NCBI GenBank assembly: GCA_913056195.1
Contig: CAJXMF010000023.1
Span: 1 to 39,427 of the forward strand
Length of the DNA: 39,427 bases
Direction of reading: 5' to 3'
Source of the DNA: an uncultured Methylococcaceae bacterium
GTDB lineage: Bacteria; Pseudomonadota; Gammaproteobacteria; Methylococcales; Methylomonadaceae
The notes under the pieces are model-generated. The model had not been told where the DNA came from and made no database searches. It was given only the letters and a program-made list of their open reading frames with translations. Position numbers and translations under genes: made by a program. Each line of letters begins with the position of its first letter. Positions within the stretch are counted from its first letter, which is position 1. This document shows, piece after piece, positions 35,094 through 39,427 of the stretch.

Positions 35094-35891
35094 TCAGTTT
35101 TTATGTAAAATCAATTCCAGGACCATTTTGCTGCCAAAATAAGCCAGTAACAGCAGCGTAAAGCCCGCCAGTGTCCATTGAATTGCGGTTTGACCGCGCC
35201 AACCGTAACGCATACGCCCGACTAACAGAGCTGTAAAAATCAACCAGGCCAGGATGGATAGAACCGTTTTATGCGCCAGATGCTGTGCAAATAAATCATC
35301 AATAAAGATAAAACCACTGAGCAGAGAAATCGTCAGAAAAATGACGCCTACGGTGATCATTTGAAATAGCAATGATTCCATGGTCTGCAATGGCGGTAAT
35401 GTCAGGATGATTTTCCGCGGAGGATGTTTTCTGAGTTGTTGTTCTTGAATGGCCAGGAAAATAGCCTGCAGTGCGGCTAGATTTAACAGGCAGAACGCCG
35501 TGAGTGAGCTGAAGATGTGAATGTTCATCGGCCAGCTATAATGGCTTGCCGGCTGTTTCAGGTCAAAGAAAATCAAATTCAACGCCAACATCAGGGCGGC
35601 TAATGGGAAAAAACCAATTCCCAGTTTGTCAATGGGCTTGGTCAGGCTGGAGAGCAAAAACAAGCCTGTAATAATAGCCGAAAGCGTTGAGCCAATATTA
35701 AAAAACTCAAAACTGATGCCGCCAAGTTGCCAGGAAAACCAGGCGATGAGGGTCAGGTGCAGTAGCAGGCCAATCCAGCCGGGAATCAGACTGAAGTGGC
35801 CGACACGTTCCCGCTGAATATCATAGAGCAGTAAAAACGTGCTGAGTAGATAGCCGAAAATGGAGGCGATGCCAAGAATTATGCTTATCAT
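35094..35891 (-). CDS. ypjD: Inner-membrane CcsA/HemX-family protein (YpjD-like)
   Basis: A 265-residue, very hydrophobic protein with about eight membrane segments, for example IILGIASIFGYLLSTFLLLY at the start and TVGVIFLTISLLSGFIF near residue 185. Length, topology and its position divergent from ffh match YpjD, a member of the cytochrome c assembly (CcsA/HemX) superfamily whose task in gammaproteobacteria is unclear. I start at the ATG at 35891; a longer frame to 36035 runs 41 bases into ffh on the other strand and is rejected. No strong ribosome binding site is seen. Confidence 0.85.
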   Translation of the reverse strand: MISIILGIASIFGYLLSTFLLLYDIQRERVGHFSLIPGWIGLLLHLTLIAWFSWQLGGISFEFFNIGSTLSAIITGLFLLSSLTKPIDKLGIGFFPLAALMLALNLIFFDLKQPASHYSWPMNIHIFSSLTAFCLLNLAALQAIFLAIQEQQLRKHPPRKIILTLPPLQTMESLLFQMITVGVIFLTISLLSGFIFIDDLFAQHLAHKTVLSILAWLIFTALLVGRMRYGWRGQTAIQWTLAGFTLLLLAYFGSKMVLELILHKN

Positions 35892-35994
35892 AATGATCAA
35901 ACTGATTATTTTATAGTGGGTATGGTAATATAAACGGTTACAGAGGCATAGGTTTAAAGCCCGTTCAATATAACAGAGTAAAAGAAAAAGCATT

Positions 35995-37350
35995 ATGTTT
36001 GATAATTTAACCGATCGACTGAGCGGTACACTCAAAAAACTTAAAGGTCAGGGGCGTCTGACAGAAAGCAACATCAAGGAAACCTTGCGTGAAGTGCGTA
36101 TGGCTTTGCTTGAGGCTGATGTTGCATTGCCTGTTGTCACCGATTTTATTGAAAAAGTAAGGCAGGGGGCTGTCGGGCAAGAAGTACAAAAAAGCCTGAA
36201 TCCTGGGCAAGCGCTGGTTAAAATTGTTCAGGCTGAGCTGATAAAGGTCATGGGGGAGGCAAATGAAGCGCTGAACCTGAAAACCAATCCACCGGCTGTC
36301 GTGCTGATGGCGGGCTTGCAAGGGGCAGGTAAAACCACAACAGTTGCCAAGCTCGGGCGATTCCTTAAAGAAACGGAAAAGAAAAAAGTCGGTGTGGTGA
36401 GTGCCGATGTCTATCGACCGGCGGCGATTAAACAGCTGGAAACGCTGGCTCATGATGTGGATTTGATCTTCTTTCCCAGTGACGCTTCGGAAAATCCAGT
36501 CGATATTGTTAATCGTGCGATTGATGCGGCCAAACGGCAATTTGTCGATGTATTGATCGTCGATACGGCGGGTCGGCTGCATATCGACGATGAAATGATG
36601 GACGAAATTAAAGCCCTGCATGCCGCCGTCAAGCCGATTGAAACCTTGTTTGTGGTTGACAGTATGACCGGGCAGGATGCGGCGAATACCGCTAAGGCAT
36701 TTCATGATGCCTTGCCATTAACGGGGGTTGTTCTGACCAAGGCAGATGGTGATGCGCGTGGCGGGGCAGCACTTTCGATTCGGTATATCACCGGTAAGCC
36801 CATCAAGTTCATTGGTGTTGGTGAAAAAACAGATGCTTTAGAGCCATTTTACCCAGACCGGATTGCTTCGCGTATTCTCGGAATGGGGGATATGCTGTCC
36901 CTGATCGAAGAAATTGAACAAAAGGCTGACAAGAAAAAAGCCGATAAGCTTGCGCGAAAAATCAAAAAAGGCAAAAGTTTTGATTTAGATGATCTGCGTG
37001 ACCAGTTATTACAGATGCAGAAAATGGGCGGCATGGGGGCAATGATGGATAAGTTGCCCGGCATGAATGAAGTTCCTAAGGAAATGCGTGATAAAGTCGA
37101 TGATAAACATTTGGCGCGGCAAATTGCGGTCATTAACTCCATGACCAAGCAAGAAAGAAAATATCCGGATCTGATAAAAGGTAATCGTAAAAAAAGAATT
37201 GCAGCCGGTTGTGGTCAAGAACTGCAAGATGTGAACCGGATTTTAAAGCAGCATAAAATGATGCATAAAATGATGAAAAAGTTCAGCAAAGGCAATATGG
37301 CCAATATGATGCGCGGTATGAAAGGGAATATGCGTGGTATGCAGCGCTAA
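35995..37350 (+). CDS. ffh: Signal recognition particle protein Ffh
   Basis: Ffh (SRP54 homologue) of 451 residues. N domain, then the G domain with P-loop GLQGAGKTTTVAKLG (about 107-121), DVYRPAAIKQL, DTAGRLHID and TKADGDARGG; then the Met-rich M domain (LLQMQKMGGMGAMMDKLPGMN and a C-terminal run of MMKKFSKGNMANMMRGMKG) that binds signal peptides and 4.5S RNA. It delivers inner-membrane proteins to SecYEG, whose SecY is encoded earlier in this window. Divergent from ypjD. Confidence 0.97.
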   Translation: MFDNLTDRLSGTLKKLKGQGRLTESNIKETLREVRMALLEADVALPVVTDFIEKVRQGAVGQEVQKSLNPGQALVKIVQAELIKVMGEANEALNLKTNPPAVVLMAGLQGAGKTTTVAKLGRFLKETEKKKVGVVSADVYRPAAIKQLETLAHDVDLIFFPSDASENPVDIVNRAIDAAKRQFVDVLIVDTAGRLHIDDEMMDEIKALHAAVKPIETLFVVDSMTGQDAANTAKAFHDALPLTGVVLTKADGDARGGAALSIRYITGKPIKFIGVGEKTDALEPFYPDRIASRILGMGDMLSLIEEIEQKADKKKADKLARKIKKGKSFDLDDLRDQLLQMQKMGGMGAMMDKLPGMNEVPKEMRDKVDDKHLARQIAVINSMTKQERKYPDLIKGNRKKRIAAGCGQELQDVNRILKQHKMMHKMMKKFSKGNMANMMRGMKGNMRGMQR

Positions 37351-37379
37351 TGAAAAAAGACTTTTTTAAATATAAAAAC

Positions 37380-37407
37380 TTCACATATTCTGAAAATCGC
37401 GTAAAAT
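37380..37407 (+). promoter_or_regulatory. Probable sigma-70 promoter of rpsP-rimM-trmD-rplS
   Basis: TTCACA (37380-37385), 16 bases, TAAAAT (37402-37407). It lies in the 101-base gap after ffh and about 45 bases before rpsP. Both elements are moderate matches. A promoter is expected here because the four downstream genes form one operon in relatives. Confidence 0.5.
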
Positions 37408-37451
37408 AGGCCGATTAAATTTATACTTCAATTTTTTAAGGTGTTTGTTAA

Positions 37452-37712
37452 ATGGTAGTCATTCGTTTAGCCAGAGGTGGCGCTAAAGATAGTCCTTTTT
37501 ATCATGTTGTTGTAACCGATAGCCGTAACAGTCGCGACGGTCGTTACCTTGAACGTGTCGGTTTTTTTAATCCGTTGGCGAAAGGGCAGGAAGAAAAATT
37601 GCGTCTTGATCTAGAGCGTGTAGAACATTGGAAATCCAAAGGTGCTCAGCCTTCAGAGCGGGTTGTTAAATTGATTAAAGAAGCGGCTAAAGCAACACAA
37701 GAAGCTGCCTGA
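37452..37712 (+). CDS. rpsP: 30S ribosomal protein S16
   Basis: S16 of 86 residues, beginning [25 protein letters not shown] and with [17 protein letters not shown]16 is an early 30S assembly protein. It leads the operon with the 16S maturation factor RimM, the tRNA methylase TrmD and L19. AAGG precedes the ATG. Confidence 0.98.
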   Translation: MVVIRLARGGAKDSPFYHVVVTDSRNSRDGRYLERVGFFNPLAKGQEEKLRLDLERVEHWKSKGAQPSERVVKLIKEAAKATQEAA

Positions 37713-37717
37713 GTGCA

Positions 37718-38227
37718 TTGACAGACAACGAGTATATTAACGTCGGAGAAATATCCGGCGTTTTTGGCGTTAAGGGATGGGTAAAAGTTTTTTCGTTTAC
37801 TCAGCCGCGAGAGAATATTCTATGTTACTCGCCTTGGTTCCTTAAAAAAGGAAACACGATCAAGACCTTTAAGCGAACGGCTGGCAGGCGCCAGGGTAAG
37901 CTGGTGGTTGCCGGGCTGGAAGGTATTAATGATCCGGATGCGGCGGCAGCTTTGTCGGGTTGGGAAATTCTGATTAAAAAAACGCAATTGCCGGCAACGG
38001 CGAAAGACGAATATTACTGGGTTGACTTGATTGGTCTCGCCGTGGAAAACCTGGAAGGCGTTAAGCTGGGACAGGTGGAAAGTTTGCTGGAAACCGGGGC
38101 GAATGATGTGCTGGTGGTTAAACAGGGCGATACTGAACGCTTAATTCCCTTCATACAGCCGCAGACCGTGCGGCAGGTTGATTTGGAACACGGTCTGATT
38201 TTAGTAGACTGGGATGCCGAATTTTAA
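37718..38227 (+). CDS. rimM: Ribosome maturation factor RimM
   Basis: RimM of 169 residues helps the 30S head mature and binds S19. Typical features are [19 protein letters not shown] at the N-terminus and the PRC-barrel part with [17 protein letters not shown] and [21 protein letters not shown]. The only start that keeps the conserved N-terminus is TTG at 37718, 5 bases after the rpsP stop and without a clear ribosome binding site, so translation is probably coupled to rpsP and kept low. Its stop overlaps trmD by one base. Confidence 0.95.
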   Translation: MTDNEYINVGEISGVFGVKGWVKVFSFTQPRENILCYSPWFLKKGNTIKTFKRTAGRRQGKLVVAGLEGINDPDAAAALSGWEILIKKTQLPATAKDEYYWVDLIGLAVENLEGVKLGQVESLLETGANDVLVVKQGDTERLIPFIQPQTVRQVDLEHGLILVDWDAEF

Positions 38228-38973
38228 TGGTGGTTAAACGCTTTGATGTCATCACCTTGTTTCCGGATATGGTGCAAGATGCTGCACATTATGGGGTGAC
38301 AGGAAAAGCCATAGAGCAAGGACTCGTCGAGTTAGCGCTGTGGAATCCTCGAGATTATACCCACGATGTTCACCGTACGGTCGATGACAGGCCTTATGGC
38401 GGCGGCCCAGGGATGGTGATGAAATACCAGCCCTTGCTGGATGCGGTTAATGAGGCGAAGAAGGCATCTGCCGATAAATCCAGAGTGGTTTATTTAAGTC
38501 CACAAGGTAAGCCCATCACTCAACAATTGTTGAAGCAAGCCGACCCGTTTCAACAATTGATTCTGGTGGCAGGGCGTTACGAAGGCATTGATGAACGATT
38601 TGTTGCCGGAGTTTGCGATGAAGAATGGTCGCTCGGTGATTATGTGATCAGTGGTGGTGAGTTAGCCGCATTGGTTGTAATTGATGCGATGACCCGATTA
38701 CAACCAGGCGTGTTAGGCGATGAGAATTCTGCCGAACAGGACTCCTATATGAATGGCTTGCTGGATTGCCCGCATTATACGCGTCCTGAACACGGGGATT
38801 TGGGTGTGGTGCCCGCGGTGTTACTTTCGGGTAATCATGCGGCGATTAAACGTTGGCGAATGAAACAGTCGTTGGGGCGCACATGGCTGCGGCGACCGGA
38901 ATTGCTGATAAAAACTGAATTAACGGCGGAGCAGGATGCTTTGCTGGATGAATTTAAAAATGAGATTGATTAA
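38227..38973 (+). CDS. trmD: tRNA (guanine37-N1)-methyltransferase TrmD
   Basis: TrmD of 248 residues, a trefoil-knot (SPOUT) methylase that makes m1G37 and prevents frameshifting. Diagnostic: [20 protein letters not shown] (about 54-73), [22 protein letters not shown] and [20 protein letters not shown], the knot that binds SAM; and the C-terminal HYTRPEHG and [21 protein letters not shown]. Usual third gene of this operon. Confidence 0.98.
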   Translation: MVVKRFDVITLFPDMVQDAAHYGVTGKAIEQGLVELALWNPRDYTHDVHRTVDDRPYGGGPGMVMKYQPLLDAVNEAKKASADKSRVVYLSPQGKPITQQLLKQADPFQQLILVAGRYEGIDERFVAGVCDEEWSLGDYVISGGELAALVVIDAMTRLQPGVLGDENSAEQDSYMNGLLDCPHYTRPEHGDLGVVPAVLLSGNHAAIKRWRMKQSLGRTWLRRPELLIKTELTAEQDALLDEFKNEID

Positions 38974-38985
38974 CAGGGTGCGATA

Positions 38986-39333
38986 ATGACTGATATTATT
39001 AGAGAAATTGAAGCTGAACAAATGAGAAAAAATACGCCTGACTTTGGGCCAGGTGATACGATTGTTGTTCAAGTAAAAGTAAAAGAAGGCTCTCGTGAAA
39101 GATTGCAGGCTTTCGAGGGTGTGGTGATTGCAAAACGTAATCGTGGGCTCAATTCATCATTTACCGTCAGAAAGATTTCACACGGCGTCGGTGTTGAGCG
39201 TGTATTCCAGATGCATAGCCCGTTGATTGGTGATATCGACGTTAAACGTCGTGGTGATGTTCGTCGCGCCAAGTTATATTACTTGCGTAATCTGACGGGT
39301 AAAGCCGCTAGAATTAAAGAAAAATTATCTTGA
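38986..39333 (+). CDS. rplS: 50S ribosomal protein L19
   Basis: L19 of 115 residues at the 30S-50S interface. [46 protein letters not shown] is seen over about residues 21-65, and the end is [23 protein letters not shown]. Last gene of the operon, followed by an intrinsic terminator 16 bases later. Confidence 0.98.
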   Translation: MTDIIREIEAEQMRKNTPDFGPGDTIVVQVKVKEGSRERLQAFEGVVIAKRNRGLNSSFTVRKISHGVGVERVFQMHSPLIGDIDVKRRGDVRRAKLYYLRNLTGKAARIKEKLS

Positions 39334-39349
39334 TAATCCGGTAATTTTA

Positions 39350-39377
39350 AAAAAAGGCAGCGTCAGCTGCCTTTTTT
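39350..39377 (+). terminator. Intrinsic terminator after rplS
   Basis: AAAAAAGGCAGC, loop GTCA, GCTGCCTTTTTT: a perfect 12-base-pair stem ending in six T. It is symmetrical, so it could also act on the opposite strand. The remaining 50 bases of the window hold no gene that I can support. Confidence 0.95.
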
Positions 39378-39427
39378 GTAACTACTCAGCGTAAATTCTT
39401 CTGTGGGCATAGGCTGTTGATTTATCA

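Noticed and set aside
35892..36035. Longer reading frame for the ypjD-like protein
   Set aside because: It overlaps the start of ffh on the other strand and adds residues outside the family; the ATG at 35891 gives the normal length of 265.
37351..37370. AAAAAAGACTTTTTT after ffh as a terminator
   Set aside because: The palindrome leaves a one-base loop and has no GC core, so it cannot form a terminator hairpin.
37409..37418. GCCGATTA before rpsP as a sigma-28 -10 element
   Set aside because: No TAAAG element lies 11 bases upstream with the right register and the gene is a ribosomal protein gene.

Overview
This window is core chromosome of a gammaproteobacterium with moderate-to-low GC. The ribosomal gene order, the divergent ypjD-like/ffh pair and the rpsP-rimM-trmD-rplS order all fit that class. 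I cannot name a genus safely. No tRNA, rRNA, CRISPR array, prophage or insertion sequence is visible, and no gene-free stretch exceeds about 275 bases.

Layout. (1) 1-13534: the 3' end of an EF-Tu gene, then a continuous S10-spc-alpha ribosomal super-operon (rpsJ to rplQ, with secY, rpmJ and rpoA) on the + strand, closed by a strong intrinsic terminator. Only 6 bases separate tuf from rpsJ, so the E. coli-type S10 leader is absent. A near-consensus sigma-70 promoter restarts transcription before rpsM. (2) 13653-15917: tex, an RNA-binding transcription accessory protein, on the - strand. (3) 16192-26234: an eleven-gene, tightly coupled + strand block. It holds a complete CMP-pseudaminic acid pathway (pseB, pseC, pseF, a pseudaminic-associated methylase, pseG, pseH, pseI), then a Gfo/Idh/MocA oxidoreductase, a DegT-type aminotransferase, a second SAM methyltransferase and a probable GT-B glycosyltransferase. 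(4) 26248-30857: flagellar filament genes: flagellin behind a textbook sigma-28 promoter, flaG, fliD, fliS, a fliT-like gene, and a FemAB/GNAT-like acyltransferase. (5) 30852-34937: on the - strand a large Maf-type (DUF115) flagellin glycosylation factor and a second flagellin preceded by a sigma-54-like promoter; divergently, a small YjfB-like gene behind a sigma-28-like promoter. Two repeat-like non-coding elements lie here. (6) 35094-39377: a ypjD-like CcsA/HemX-family membrane protein (-), divergent from ffh, then rpsP-rimM-trmD-rplS with a terminator.

How it fits together: the middle of the window is a self-contained unit for making and decorating the flagellar filament. It appears to produce flagellin, cap and chaperones, synthesise CMP-pseudaminic acid, alter that sugar or make a second one, and transfer it to flagellin through Maf and/or the GT-B protein. 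The unit sits between two sets of essential translation genes. The least described parts are the oxidoreductase-aminotransferase-methyltransferase-glycosyltransferase tail of the pse operon and the FemAB-like gene after fliT. A G8 tract in pseB raises the possibility of phase variation.
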